Assembly (NCBI GenBank): GCA_022709365.1
Contig: JAKLIY010000027.1
Coordinates: 1-58,534 of the forward strand
DNA from: Pseudomonadota bacterium
Lineage (GTDB): Bacteria > Pseudomonadota > Gammaproteobacteria > Competibacterales > Competibacteraceae
Reading direction: 5' to 3'
DNA length: 58,534 nucleotides
In this document: piece by piece, positions 27,326 through 37,464 of the stretch
Layout: every line of letters starts with the position of its first letter
How positions within the stretch are numbered: position 1 is the first letter of the stretch
Notes under the pieces: model-generated
The model's input: only the letters and a program-made list of their open reading frames with translations
Database searches by the model: none
Told to the model about the DNA's origin: nothing
Made by a program: the position numbers and the translations under genes

Positions 27326-28450
27326 TTAATCGGCGTGCGCCAGGGCTGGCGAGTCCGCATCGAACTGCACTCGCTGTTCGCGAATGGCCTGACTGAGCTG
27401 GTACACCGCCAAGGCATATAACTGACTGCGGTTATAGCGGGTAATCGCGTAAAAATTGTCAAACCCCAGCCAATATTCCGGGCCATCGCGGCCCGCGAAT
27501 TCCAGCAGCATCGCCGCCTGGGCATCGCTAACCGATCCGCGTGGCGTCACCCCCTGACTCCGCAGGCTGGCGACGCTATATTTAGGCGGGTTCAACCGTT
27601 CGCTGACCAGCGCCGGATAGCGGACGCCACTGACCGAGGCGGGGATCGCAATCGGTTGACCGGAACGCCAGCCGCTCTTCTTGAAGTAGTTGGCGATGCT
27701 GCCAATGGCGTCGGTGGGATTGCCCCATAGATCGCGGTGGCCGTCGCCATCGAAATCCACAGCATAGGAGAGAAAACTGCTCGGCATGAACTGCCCCAGT
27801 CCCATCGCCCCGGCATAGGAGCCGCGCAAGGTCAGCGGATCGACGCCCTCAGCACGGGTCAGCAACAGATAATTCTCCAGTTCCTTGCGGAAATAGGCGG
27901 CGCGGCGCGGATAACCGAAGGCCAGCGTCGCCAGCGCGTCCAGCACCCGGTATTTGCCCATGTTGCCGCCGTACTGGGTTTCCACGCCGATGATGGCGAC
28001 CACGATTTGCGGCGGAACGCCATAGACCTGTTCAGCCCGGGCCAGCGCGGCGGCATGAGTCCGCCAGAACTGGACGCCGCCCTGAATGCGCTTGGCATTG
28101 ATGAAAATGTCCCGATAGACATACCAGGGCTTGGCCTCGGCGGGCCGGGACATGGCGGCGATGATGCTCGGCTGGGCCTGAGCGCGGCTGAAAGTGGTTC
28201 GCAACTGGGCGGCGTTGAAGCCGTGTCGGGTCGCCATCTCGCGGATGAAGGCCTGCACATCGGCGCGTTGAATCAGCGGTTGGCCGGGGTTGAGGGCGGC
28301 AGAGGGTCCCGCCGCCAGCGCATCCGGCGCCGCCGCTTCTGGGGCTGGATATTCCAGCGCTGGCGCAGTTTCCGGAGTGGGGCGCATCGCGACCGGCGGT
28401 GCGCAGGCGCTCAATAGCAAAGCAGCGCTTAATACATACGGGCTCTTCAC
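27326..28450 (-). CDS. mltB: Membrane-bound lytic murein transglycosylase B
   Basis: A 374-residue lipoprotein (lipobox LLSAC, Cys16) that cleaves peptidoglycan glycan strands to anhydro-muropeptides. The catalytic glutamate is E157 in VVAIIGVETQYGGNMG. The family segments GSYAGAMGLGQFMPSSF and VDFDGDGHRDLW (calcium-site-like) are present. It lies 31 bases after rodA and before rlpA in the elongasome run. The proline- and alanine-rich stretch after the lipobox is probably a tether. Confidence 0.95.
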   Translation of the reverse strand: MKSPYVLSAALLLSACAPPVAMRPTPETAPALEYPAPEAAAPDALAAGPSAALNPGQPLIQRADVQAFIREMATRHGFNAAQLRTTFSRAQAQPSIIAAMSRPAEAKPWYVYRDIFINAKRIQGGVQFWRTHAAALARAEQVYGVPPQIVVAIIGVETQYGGNMGKYRVLDALATLAFGYPRRAAYFRKELENYLLLTRAEGVDPLTLRGSYAGAMGLGQFMPSSFLSYAVDFDGDGHRDLWGNPTDAIGSIANYFKKSGWRSGQPIAIPASVSGVRYPALVSERLNPPKYSVASLRSQGVTPRGSVSDAQAAMLLEFAGRDGPEYWLGFDNFYAITRYNRSQLYALAVYQLSQAIREQRVQFDADSPALAHAD

Positions 28451-28481
28451 GCGTTAGTCTCGTCGTAGGTAAGGGCGGCGA

Positions 28482-29585
28482 TTACCGCGTCAGGATCCGG
28501 CGGTGCGAATAGATGCTCATCAGGATACCGAAGCCCGCCATGATCGTCACCAGAGAAGTCCCTCCATAGCTGAACAGCGGTAGTGGCAAACCGACTACCG
28601 GCAACAGCCCGGAAACCATCCCAGTATTAACAAACGCATACAGGAAGAAGATTAGCGTAAGACTGCCGGCAAGCAAGCGCGTATAGGTATCCGGAGCGCG
28701 GCTGGCCATGTACAGGGCGCGAGCGATAATGAAAAAATACAGCGTTAACAACAGGCAACCGCCCACCAGGCCGAATTCTTCCAGAAACGCGGCGAAGATA
28801 AAATCGGTCGAACCTTCCGGCAAAAAATCCAGATGCGACTGCGTGCCGTTCAGCCAGCCCTTGCCGTAAATGCCGCCGGAACCGATCGCGATCTTGGATT
28901 GAATAATGTGATAGCCGGTGCCCAGCGGATCAGTTTCCGGATCAAGGAAGGTTAATACCCGCTGGCGCTGGTAATCGTGCATGATAAACGTCCAGAACAG
29001 CGGGATCGCCCCACCGGTCAGCACCGCCAATCCGAGCATAATCATCCAGCTCAATCCGGCCAGAAACAGCGCGAACGCCCCGGCGGAACCGACGACCAGC
29101 GCCGTCCCCAAATCCGGCTGCTCGGCGATCAGGATAAACGGGATCGCGGTGATTAGCACCCCGCCCAGCAAGTGCAGCCAGCGGGGCGGCAAGGGCTTTT
29201 CGGCGAAGAACCAGCCCATCATCATCGGCACCGCCAGTTTCATGATTTCCGAGGGCTGAAAGCGCACCACTCCCAGATCCAGCCAGCGTTGCGCGCCCTT
29301 GGAAATGTCGCCGACGATCATGACCGCCAGCAACAGCAGAATACCCACCAGATAAATCCACGGCGACCACAGCCGAAAGTAGCGGGGCGGTAACTGCGCC
29401 AGCGTCAACATGATCGCAAACCCCAGACCCAGCCGCATCCCCTGTCCCCACACCAGATCCAAATTTTGTTGCCCGGCGCTGTATAGCACGAACAGCCCTA
29501 GCCCTGACACCATCAACAAACCCAGCAGCAGCGGCGGATCGAACCGAATCAGCCGGAGAAACAGTCCTTCGTCATTCTGATTCAT
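28482..29585 (-). CDS. rodA: Rod-shape peptidoglycan polymerase RodA
   Basis: A 367-residue SEDS-family glycosyltransferase with about ten membrane helices. Conserved loops visible include RWLDLGVVRFQPSEIMKLAVP, LIAEQPDLGTALVVG, the polymerase-active region GTGYHIIQSKIAIGSGGIYGKG, and PEGSTDFIFAAFLEEFG. It works with PBP2 in side-wall synthesis. Its start overlaps the mrdA end by 14 bases, which couples the two partners. Confidence 0.97.
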   Translation of the reverse strand: MNQNDEGLFLRLIRFDPPLLLGLLMVSGLGLFVLYSAGQQNLDLVWGQGMRLGLGFAIMLTLAQLPPRYFRLWSPWIYLVGILLLLAVMIVGDISKGAQRWLDLGVVRFQPSEIMKLAVPMMMGWFFAEKPLPPRWLHLLGGVLITAIPFILIAEQPDLGTALVVGSAGAFALFLAGLSWMIMLGLAVLTGGAIPLFWTFIMHDYQRQRVLTFLDPETDPLGTGYHIIQSKIAIGSGGIYGKGWLNGTQSHLDFLPEGSTDFIFAAFLEEFGLVGGCLLLTLYFFIIARALYMASRAPDTYTRLLAGSLTLIFFLYAFVNTGMVSGLLPVVGLPLPLFSYGGTSLVTIMAGFGILMSIYSHRRILTR

Positions 29586-31488
29586 GCGGCGCAGCGTCCG
29601 GGGCAGGGAGCGGTTCAGGAAGGGCGTCGTATTTATTCAGCAGCCAGGCGTCCATCACCTTGCGGGCGATCGGCGCCGCCGTGCTGCTGCCGCCACCGCC
29701 ATGCTCAGCGATCACCGCCACGGCGATGCGCGGGTCCTCCACTGGGGCGAAGGCGACAAACAGGGCATGATCCAGCAGGTGTTTAGCCAGCCGCTTGGCG
29801 TTGTACCTTTCGCTCTGACCCAGGGTAAACACTTGGGCAGTGCCGGTCTTGCCGGCGATGCGGTATTTAGCGCCAATGCCGATTTTGTGGGCAGTGCCAC
29901 CCTCGATCACATGAACCATGCCAGTAATGATCGTATCCCAGAACCGGGGATCGCGGACCTTGATTGGCGGCAACGGTTGCGGTTCGGCCAGAGTTTTGAC
30001 ACGGGTGCCGGGGTCTTCGCTGGCATGCAGGATGCGCGGCTGGAAATGAACGCCTCGCTGGGCAATCGCCGCCGTCGAGTGGGCTAATTGCAAGGGCGTC
30101 GCCAGGAAATAGCCCTGACCAATTCCGGCGCTGAGCGTGTCGCCAGCAAACCAGTTCTGGTTGTAAGACTGGCGCTTCCAGGCTTGGGAGGGCAACACTC
30201 CCCCCTTCTCACCCGGCAAATCGATACCGGTGGGCCGGCCCAGGCTAAACTGGTCAAGGAACTGGTGGGTACGGTCGATGCCCAGTTTCAGCGCCAGATC
30301 GTAGAAATACACGTCGCAGGATTGAGCAATGGCGCGATCCATGCTTACGCTGCCGTGACCACTGCGTTTCCAGTCGCGAAATCGGTGGCTGGAGCCGGGC
30401 AATTGGTAAAAACCGCGACAGAATACCCCGTTGTAGCGATTGATCACCCCATACTCCAGGCCGGTCAGCGCCATCAGCGGCTTGATGGTCGAGCCGGGCG
30501 GATACATCCCGCGCAGGGCGCGATTCAGCAACGGCTTGTCCTTGGAGGTGTTCAGTTCGCGGTAGGAGGCGAAGTCGATGCCATTCACGAAGGGATTGGG
30601 ATCGTAGACCGGCTGGCTGGCCAGAGCCAGAATTTCGCCATTGCGTGGATCGAGGGCAACGATAGCGCCGTTGTAACCCTCCAGCGCTTTCTCCGCCACG
30701 GCCTGCAGACGGATGTCGATACTGAGATAGAGATGCTGGCCCGGAGTGGGCGGGGTGCGGCTGAGGACCCGCAACGGCCGACCCTCGGCATTGGTCTCCA
30801 CCTGTTGCCAGCCGGTGCGTCCGCGCAACAAATCTTCATGGGAACGTTCTGCCCCGACCTTGCCGATATGCGTACTACCACTGTACTGGCCGGGATCAAT
30901 GCGGCGCATTTCACCCTCGTCAATCCGCCCGACATAGCCGATCGCGTGAACGCCCAGCGACCCCAGCGGATAGCGACGGGTCAGGTCCGCTTTGATCTCG
31001 ACGCCGGGAAAGCGGTACAGGTCAATCGCCAATCGGGCGATCTCCTCATCAGTCAGGCCAAAGCGCAGCGGGACGCCAATATAACCCGGGGTGCGCCGCA
31101 CCATCTTGCGGAATCGCTCGACATCCGCATCGGCTAATTCGATGCGCTGGCGCAACTCCTCCAAAGTAGCGTCCAAATCCTGAATCTGCTCACGAGTGAT
31201 TTCCAGGTGGTAGGACGCCAGATTTTCGGCCAGCAGCACGCCGTTGCGATCGAAAATAAATCCCCGGGTCGGCAACAGGGGTTGTACGCGGATCCGGTTA
31301 CCGTCCGCCAAGGTGGTAAAACGCTCATGATTGAGCACTTGCAAATAAACCAGTCGGCTGGCCACCGCCAGCAGTCCCAGGAAAACCGCCAACACCATTA
31401 CCAAGGCGCGCCGGAAGAACAGCTCGCTTTCTGCGGTATTGTCCTTTTCCCGGGCCAGCGACTCCGGGAAAACGGGTTTAGCGAACAC
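29572..31488 (-). CDS. mrdA: Penicillin-binding protein 2, elongation transpeptidase
   Basis: A 638-residue class B PBP. One N-terminal membrane helix (about 29-50, VMVLAVFLGLLAVASRLVYL) leads to the dimerisation/pedestal domain and a transpeptidase domain with PPGSTIKPLMAL (active Ser in STIK), AQSCDVYFYDLA and AGKTGTAQ. It cross-links side-wall peptidoglycan made by RodA. It follows mreD after 4 bases and overlaps rodA by 14 bases. Confidence 0.97.
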   Translation of the reverse strand: MFAKPVFPESLAREKDNTAESELFFRRALVMVLAVFLGLLAVASRLVYLQVLNHERFTTLADGNRIRVQPLLPTRGFIFDRNGVLLAENLASYHLEITREQIQDLDATLEELRQRIELADADVERFRKMVRRTPGYIGVPLRFGLTDEEIARLAIDLYRFPGVEIKADLTRRYPLGSLGVHAIGYVGRIDEGEMRRIDPGQYSGSTHIGKVGAERSHEDLLRGRTGWQQVETNAEGRPLRVLSRTPPTPGQHLYLSIDIRLQAVAEKALEGYNGAIVALDPRNGEILALASQPVYDPNPFVNGIDFASYRELNTSKDKPLLNRALRGMYPPGSTIKPLMALTGLEYGVINRYNGVFCRGFYQLPGSSHRFRDWKRSGHGSVSMDRAIAQSCDVYFYDLALKLGIDRTHQFLDQFSLGRPTGIDLPGEKGGVLPSQAWKRQSYNQNWFAGDTLSAGIGQGYFLATPLQLAHSTAAIAQRGVHFQPRILHASEDPGTRVKTLAEPQPLPPIKVRDPRFWDTIITGMVHVIEGGTAHKIGIGAKYRIAGKTGTAQVFTLGQSERYNAKRLAKHLLDHALFVAFAPVEDPRIAVAVIAEHGGGGSSTAAPIARKVMDAWLLNKYDALPEPLPAPDAAPHESE

Positions 31489-31492
31489 GTTC

Positions 31493-31981
31493 TCAACTCA
31501 CCTGAAAATACCGGCGCACATCGCGCAGGATGATGAACAGCAACGGCCACAACACCATACCGCCGACTGCCGGTGCTAGATACCACCAGTCTTGCGGCGG
31601 ATAACCGATCACGCCGCTAATCCAGAAAATCAGAATCCGCTCGATGGCCAACAATACCAAGACACTAAAGGTCTGTTGCCAGAGGGGCGCGACCCGAATG
31701 CGCTGGTAGGCCTGCAACGTTAAATACGCCACAATGGCCAACGCCAGGGCATGTTGGCCCAACAACCCGCCCCGGCCCACATCCAGAAACAGTCCTACCC
31801 CCCAGCCGACGCCGATGCCGACACGGTGCGGCAGCGCCATGCACCAGTAAATCAACACCATCGCCACCCAGTCCGGGCGGAATCGATCCAGCCCGCCCGG
31901 CCAGGTCATTCCCGACAGCAGGAAGGCGCAGAGCAAACTCAGCGCAATCACCCAGCGCCCGGTCGGTTGCGCCCCCGTCAT
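31493..31981 (-). CDS. mreD: Rod shape-determining protein MreD
   Basis: A 162-residue protein of five or so membrane helices (IALSLLCAFLLSGMTWPG, WVAMVLIYWCMALPH, LGQHALALAIVAYLTLQ). MreD links MreC to the RodA/PBP2 complex in the inner membrane. Its start overlaps the end of mreC by 4 bases, and it precedes mrdA by 4 bases. Sequence conservation in this family is low, so assignment rests largely on topology and position. Confidence 0.93.
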   Translation of the reverse strand: MTGAQPTGRWVIALSLLCAFLLSGMTWPGGLDRFRPDWVAMVLIYWCMALPHRVGIGVGWGVGLFLDVGRGGLLGQHALALAIVAYLTLQAYQRIRVAPLWQQTFSVLVLLAIERILIFWISGVIGYPPQDWWYLAPAVGGMVLWPLLFIILRDVRRYFQVS

Positions 31982-32874
31982 GGCGTCCAGGCCGCCACTG
32001 CACCCGACGAATCAGGGGCCATAAGGGGCGGTTCACTGTCTAGCAGCATGACCTCGCGAATGCGATCCAGTTGGGCGGCCGGTTTCGCTATAATGCGGGC
32101 GAAGGGGCTGCCTGGATCAAACTCCACTGCCGTCACCGTACCGACCGGATAACCGCGCGGAAACCGGCCGCCCATACCGGAGGTCACCAACACGTCGCCG
32201 ACCTTGACATCTTCGTTATGGGGGATATGGGGGAGTTCCAGTTCCTGGAGCCGACCGGTACCCAGCGCCAGGGTGCGCACGCCAGTGCGGTTGATCTGGA
32301 TCGGCAGGGCGTGGTTGGGATCGGTAATCAAAATGGCCGTCGAGGTCAAGAGATCAGCCCGGATGATCTGGCCGATGACGCCGTGCTGGTCGAGCACCGG
32401 CTGCCCGACATAAAGGCCATGCTGGCGACCGCGATTGAGCAGGATGTGGTGGCGATACGGATCGAAATCCACCGCGAGCAGTTCGGCGATCAGCACCCGT
32501 TCCGGCGTGTTGACCGCTGATTCCAGCAGTGAACGCAACCGGCGGTTTTCCGCTTCCAGGGTGGTCAGCTTCTGCAACTGCACGTTGAGCAGGATTTGTT
32601 TTTCGCGCAGCCGGGCGTTTTCCTCCAGCAGCACACTGCGACTGGCCCACTTTTCCGTCAACCAGTTGTGGGCATCGGTCGGCAGACGCACTAAGACATG
32701 CAGCGGATAGATCGCGGTGGCCAGAACATCGCGCACCCCATCGAGTCCGTGGTAGCGATGATCCACGGTCATCAAGGCGATGGACAATGCGCCCCACAGC
32801 CCGAGTTGCAGGACTGCCGTCGGGTTCACAGCGAATAAATGGCGAATGCGCCGACTCGGTTTGAGGTCCGCCAA
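31978..32874 (-). CDS. mreC: Rod shape-determining protein MreC
   Basis: A 298-residue periplasmic protein. One N-terminal membrane helix (about 18-36, VLQLGLWGALSIALMTV) is followed by a coiled coil (about 75-118) and the two-barrel MreC domain (LIAELLAVDFDPYRHHILLN, GLYVGQPVLDQHGVIGQI, LVTSGMGGRFPRGYPVGTV). It bridges MreB filaments and PBP2. It lies 3 bases after mreB and overlaps mreD by 4 bases. Confidence 0.96.
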   Translation of the reverse strand: MADLKPSRRIRHLFAVNPTAVLQLGLWGALSIALMTVDHRYHGLDGVRDVLATAIYPLHVLVRLPTDAHNWLTEKWASRSVLLEENARLREKQILLNVQLQKLTTLEAENRRLRSLLESAVNTPERVLIAELLAVDFDPYRHHILLNRGRQHGLYVGQPVLDQHGVIGQIIRADLLTSTAILITDPNHALPIQINRTGVRTLALGTGRLQELELPHIPHNEDVKVGDVLVTSGMGGRFPRGYPVGTVTAVEFDPGSPFARIIAKPAAQLDRIREVMLLDSEPPLMAPDSSGAVAAWTP

Positions 32875-32877
32875 CGG

Positions 32878-33957
<1,080 letters not shown>

Positions 33958-34043
33958 CTAATGCTAACAAGCAGGGGAGTTAGGAGCAAGTCGGCAAATT
34001 ATGATAGTGTTATATCTTTGAATCCGCTGCAAGGAGAATCCGC

Positions 34044-34334
34044 ATGATGCCCTTGGGAACCGCCGAGGTCGCCAAAATTGCCCATCTGGCGCGGTTAGCC
34101 ATTCGCGAGGAGGAGGTGCCGGACTATGCCCGCAACCTGTCGGCGATTCTGGAACTGGTGGAACAGATGAACGCGGTGGACACGACTGGAGTCACGCCGA
34201 TGGCTCATCCGCTGGATATGGTGCAGCGCCTGCGCGCCGATGAGATCAGCGAGTCCAATCAGCGCGAGCATTTCCAGGCGATCGCCCCACGGGTTGACGC
34301 CGGATTGTATCTGGTGCCGAAGGTCATCGAGTAA
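34044..34334 (+). CDS. gatC: Glutamyl/aspartyl-tRNA amidotransferase subunit C
   Basis: A 96-residue subunit that wraps and stabilises GatA-GatB. It has VAKIAHLARLAI, NLSAILELVEQMNAVDTTGV and the C-terminal LYLVPKVIE signature. AAGGAG lies 8 bases before ATG 34044. It is first in gatC-gatA-gatB, which converts misacylated Glu-tRNA(Gln) and/or Asp-tRNA(Asn) to the correct amide forms, so the host probably uses the indirect route for at least one of these. Confidence 0.96.
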   Translation: MMPLGTAEVAKIAHLARLAIREEEVPDYARNLSAILELVEQMNAVDTTGVTPMAHPLDMVQRLRADEISESNQREHFQAIAPRVDAGLYLVPKVIE

Positions 34335-34402
34335 AGCGCCCTTCTCCCTTAAGGATAGTGGGAAGCACATGATTGAACGAACAAATTCTAAATTCCATCG
34401 CC

Positions 34403-35857
34403 ATGCACGAAAAAACCATCGCTCAACTCAGCGCCAGCCTTGCCACTGGCGAATTTAGCAGCGAAGAATTGACCCGCGCCTTGCTGGAGCGCGTAGAGCG
34501 GTTCAATCCGTCACTGAACGCTTTTATCACGGTCACCGCTGAATCGGCGCTTGCGCAAGCCCGGGCAGCGGATGAACGCCGCCGACAGGGTGCGGCGGGA
34601 TTGCTCACCGGCATCCCCATCGCGCACAAGGATATTTTCTGTACCGATGGGGTGCGCACCTCCTGCGGTTCGCGGATTCTGGATCGTTTCATCGCCCCCT
34701 ATAACGCGACGGTCGTGGAAAGACTCAACGCCGCTGGCGCGGTAATGCTCGGCAAGACCAACATGGATGAATTCGCCATGGGGTCGTCCAACGAGACCAG
34801 TTTTTATGGACCCGTGCGTAATCCGTGGGACCTGGATGCCGTGCCAGGAGGTTCCTCGGGGGGGTCCGCCGCCGCCGTGGCCGCCCGGCTGACGCCCGGC
34901 GCGACCGGTACGGATACCGGCGGTTCGATCCGCCAGCCCGCAGCGCTCTGCGGCATCACCGGGATTAAGCCGACCTATGGCCGGGTGTCGCGCTGGGGAA
35001 TGATCGCGTATGCCTCCAGCCTGGATCAGGGCGGACCGATGGCGCGTACCGCCGAGGATTGCGCGCTGTTGCTGGGGGCGATGGCCGGTTTTGATCTGCG
35101 CGATTCCACCAGCGTTGACCGGCCGGCGCCTGATTATGCCGCCCTGCTCGACCAACCGCTGACCGGGCTGAAGATCGGCCTGCCAAAGGAATATTTCGGC
35201 GAGGGGCTGGACAGCGCCGTCGCCCGCGTCGTCGAAGACGCCATTGCTGAATATCGGAAGCTGGGCGCAGAGACCGTTGAGATCAGCCTGCCCAACAGCC
35301 ACTTGGCCATTCCTGCCTACTATGTGGTGGCTCCAGCGGAATGCTCCTCCAATCTGGCCCGTTTCGACGGCGTGCGCTACGGTCATCGCTGTGAGAACCC
35401 CAAGGATCTGCTGGATCTCTATACCCGTTCGCGGGGCGAAGGCTTCGGCGCGGAAGTGCAGCGACGCATTCTGGTCGGCACGTTCGCTCTGTCCGCCGGT
35501 TATTACGATGCCTATTATCTGAAGGCGCAGCAAATTCGCCGGTTGATCAGCGATGATTTCCGCCAGGCGTTCGCCCAGGTCGATGTGATCATGGGGCCGA
35601 CTTCGCCCACCGTCGCCTTCAATCTCGGCGAGAAAGTGGACGATCCGATCACCATGTACCTGTCGGATATTTACACCATCGCGGTGAATCTGGCCGGGTT
35701 GCCGGGGTTGTCATTACCGGTCGGCTTTGTCGGTCAGCGACCGGTCGGCTTGCAGGTGATCGGCGATTATTTCACCGAGGACCGGCTGTTGAACGTTGCT
35801 CATCGCTATCAGCAAGTCACAGACTGGCATCAACGTGCGCCAACGGCATTTGCTTAA
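34403..35857 (+). CDS. gatA: Glutamyl/aspartyl-tRNA amidotransferase subunit A
   Basis: An amidase of about 484 residues that releases ammonia from glutamine for the GatB kinase/amidase site. The catalytic triad is complete: K76 in [11 protein letters not shown]151 in [12 protein letters not shown] and S175 in [14 protein letters not shown] prefer ATG 34403 ([11 protein letters not shown]) by family comparison; a TTG at 34373 extends it by 10 residues and has a slightly better ribosome site, so the start is not certain. It follows gatC by about 70 bases. Confidence 0.94.
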   Translation: MHEKTIAQLSASLATGEFSSEELTRALLERVERFNPSLNAFITVTAESALAQARAADERRRQGAAGLLTGIPIAHKDIFCTDGVRTSCGSRILDRFIAPYNATVVERLNAAGAVMLGKTNMDEFAMGSSNETSFYGPVRNPWDLDAVPGGSSGGSAAAVAARLTPGATGTDTGGSIRQPAALCGITGIKPTYGRVSRWGMIAYASSLDQGGPMARTAEDCALLLGAMAGFDLRDSTSVDRPAPDYAALLDQPLTGLKIGLPKEYFGEGLDSAVARVVEDAIAEYRKLGAETVEISLPNSHLAIPAYYVVAPAECSSNLARFDGVRYGHRCENPKDLLDLYTRSRGEGFGAEVQRRILVGTFALSAGYYDAYYLKAQQIRRLISDDFRQAFAQVDVIMGPTSPTVAFNLGEKVDDPITMYLSDIYTIAVNLAGLPGLSLPVGFVGQRPVGLQVIGDYFTEDRLLNVAHRYQQVTDWHQRAPTAFA

Positions 35858-35864
35858 CTCCCCT

Positions 35865-35879
35865 TCTCCCGGAGGGAGA
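35865..35879. repeat. Short palindrome between gatA and gatB
   Basis: TCTCCC-GGA-GGGAGA is a perfect 6-base stem with the same GGA loop as the element after lipA at 22852. It sits 7 bases after the gatA stop. It is likely a member of a dispersed palindromic repeat family and may shape gatA/gatB mRNA. Confidence 0.55.
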
Positions 35880-35929
35880 GGCACCGACGGTGAGTACGTT
35901 TTGCTTTCAAAATCTACAGGTTACGCAAC

Positions 35930-37387
35930 ATGATGGAATGGGAAACCGTGATCGGGCTGGAAATCCATGCCCAGCTTGCCACCCAAAGCAAAATTTTCTC
36001 TGGCGCTGCAACTGCTTATGGGGCGGAACCCAATACGCAGGCCTGTGCGATTGATCTGGGAATGCCGGGCGTATTGCCGGTACTGAACCGGGAAGTTGTA
36101 CGCATGGCGACGATGCTCGGGCTGGCCATCGACGCTCAGATAGCCCGGCGTTCCGTGTTTGCCCGCAAGAATTACTTTTATCCCGACCTGCCCAAGGGCT
36201 ATCAGATCAGTCAGTACGAACTGCCTATCGTCCAGAAAGGCCAGTTGACGATTGACTTGGAGGATGGCTCCAGCAAGGTGATCGGCGTGACCCGCGCCCA
36301 TTTGGAGGAAGACGCCGGCAAGTCGTTGCATGAAGACTTCCACGGTCTGTCCGGGATTGATTTAAACCGCGCCGGTACGCCTCTGTTGGAAATCGTTTCT
36401 GAACCGGATTTACGTTCGGCCAAGGAAGCCGTGGCGTATATGAAGAAATTGCATCAACTGGTTGTGTATCTCGGCATTTGCGACGGCAATATGCAGGAAG
36501 GCTCATTCCGCTGCGACGCCAATGTGTCGGTGCGGCGCAAGGGCGATCCGCAATTCGGCACCCGCGCCGAAATCAAAAATCTCAATTCCTTTCGCTTTGT
36601 GGAACGGGCGATTGACTTCGAAATTGAGCGGCAGATCGAGCTGATCGAGTCTGGCGGCAAGGTCGTGCAGGAAACCCGGCTATATGACCCGGATCAGGGC
36701 GAGACCCGGTCCATGCGCAGCAAGGAGGAAGCGAATGACTACCGCTATTTCCCCGATCCTGACCTGTTGCCGCTAGCGCTGGATGAGGCGTTTATCGAAG
36801 CCGCCCGTGTGGCATTGCCGGAATTGCCGGAAGTCAAGAAACAGCGGTTCATGACACAGTACGAGTTGTCCGGTTATGACGCGAGTGTGCTGACCGCCAG
36901 CCGCGATCTGGCTGATTATTACGAAGCGACCGTGGCTGCGCTCGGTGGCGAGCCGAAGCTGTGCGCCAACTGGGTGATGGGTGATTTTTCGGCATTTCTG
37001 AACAAGGAAAACCGGGACTTGGCCGACAGCCCGGTGAGCGCGGTGCGACTGGCCGGGCTGTTGCGGCGCATTCAGGATCGCACCATCTCCGGCAAGATCG
37101 CGAAAGAAGTGTTCGAGGCGCTATGGGCGAGCGAAGGCGATGCCGATGCGATTATCGAAAAGCGCGGTCTGCGGCAGATTACCGATACATCGGCGATTGA
37201 AAAGGTGATCGACGACGTGATCGCCGCCAATCCCGAGCAACTCGCTCAATACCGCGCGGGCAAGGACAAACTGTTCGGCTTCTTTGTCGGCCAGGTAATG
37301 AAATTGTCGAAGGGCAAAGCCAATCCACAACAGGTGAATGATTTGCTGATGGAGAAGTTGCAAGGTCGCAACGATCTCCTCGCGTAA
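35930..37387 (+). CDS. gatB: Glutamyl/aspartyl-tRNA amidotransferase subunit B
   Basis: A 485-residue subunit that phosphorylates the misacylated tRNA's side chain and directs amidation. It starts with [20 protein letters not shown] and has [19 protein letters not shown], the zinc/metal region near [10 protein letters not shown] and [20 protein letters not shown], and a C-terminal helical tRNA-binding YqeY-like domain (ETYEALW-equivalent region near [14 protein letters not shown]). It is third in the gat operon, 72 bases after gatA across a palindrome. Confidence 0.97.
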   Translation: MMEWETVIGLEIHAQLATQSKIFSGAATAYGAEPNTQACAIDLGMPGVLPVLNREVVRMATMLGLAIDAQIARRSVFARKNYFYPDLPKGYQISQYELPIVQKGQLTIDLEDGSSKVIGVTRAHLEEDAGKSLHEDFHGLSGIDLNRAGTPLLEIVSEPDLRSAKEAVAYMKKLHQLVVYLGICDGNMQEGSFRCDANVSVRRKGDPQFGTRAEIKNLNSFRFVERAIDFEIERQIELIESGGKVVQETRLYDPDQGETRSMRSKEEANDYRYFPDPDLLPLALDEAFIEAARVALPELPEVKKQRFMTQYELSGYDASVLTASRDLADYYEATVAALGGEPKLCANWVMGDFSAFLNKENRDLADSPVSAVRLAGLLRRIQDRTISGKIAKEVFEALWASEGDADAIIEKRGLRQITDTSAIEKVIDDVIAANPEQLAQYRAGKDKLFGFFVGQVMKLSKGKANPQQVNDLLMEKLQGRNDLLA

Positions 37388-37464
37388 ATTTTCCTCTGAT
37401 CGCGAAAGTGAGCAACACGGGGCTGATCATCGACTTCATCCAGGTCTGAATCACGGATTCAATC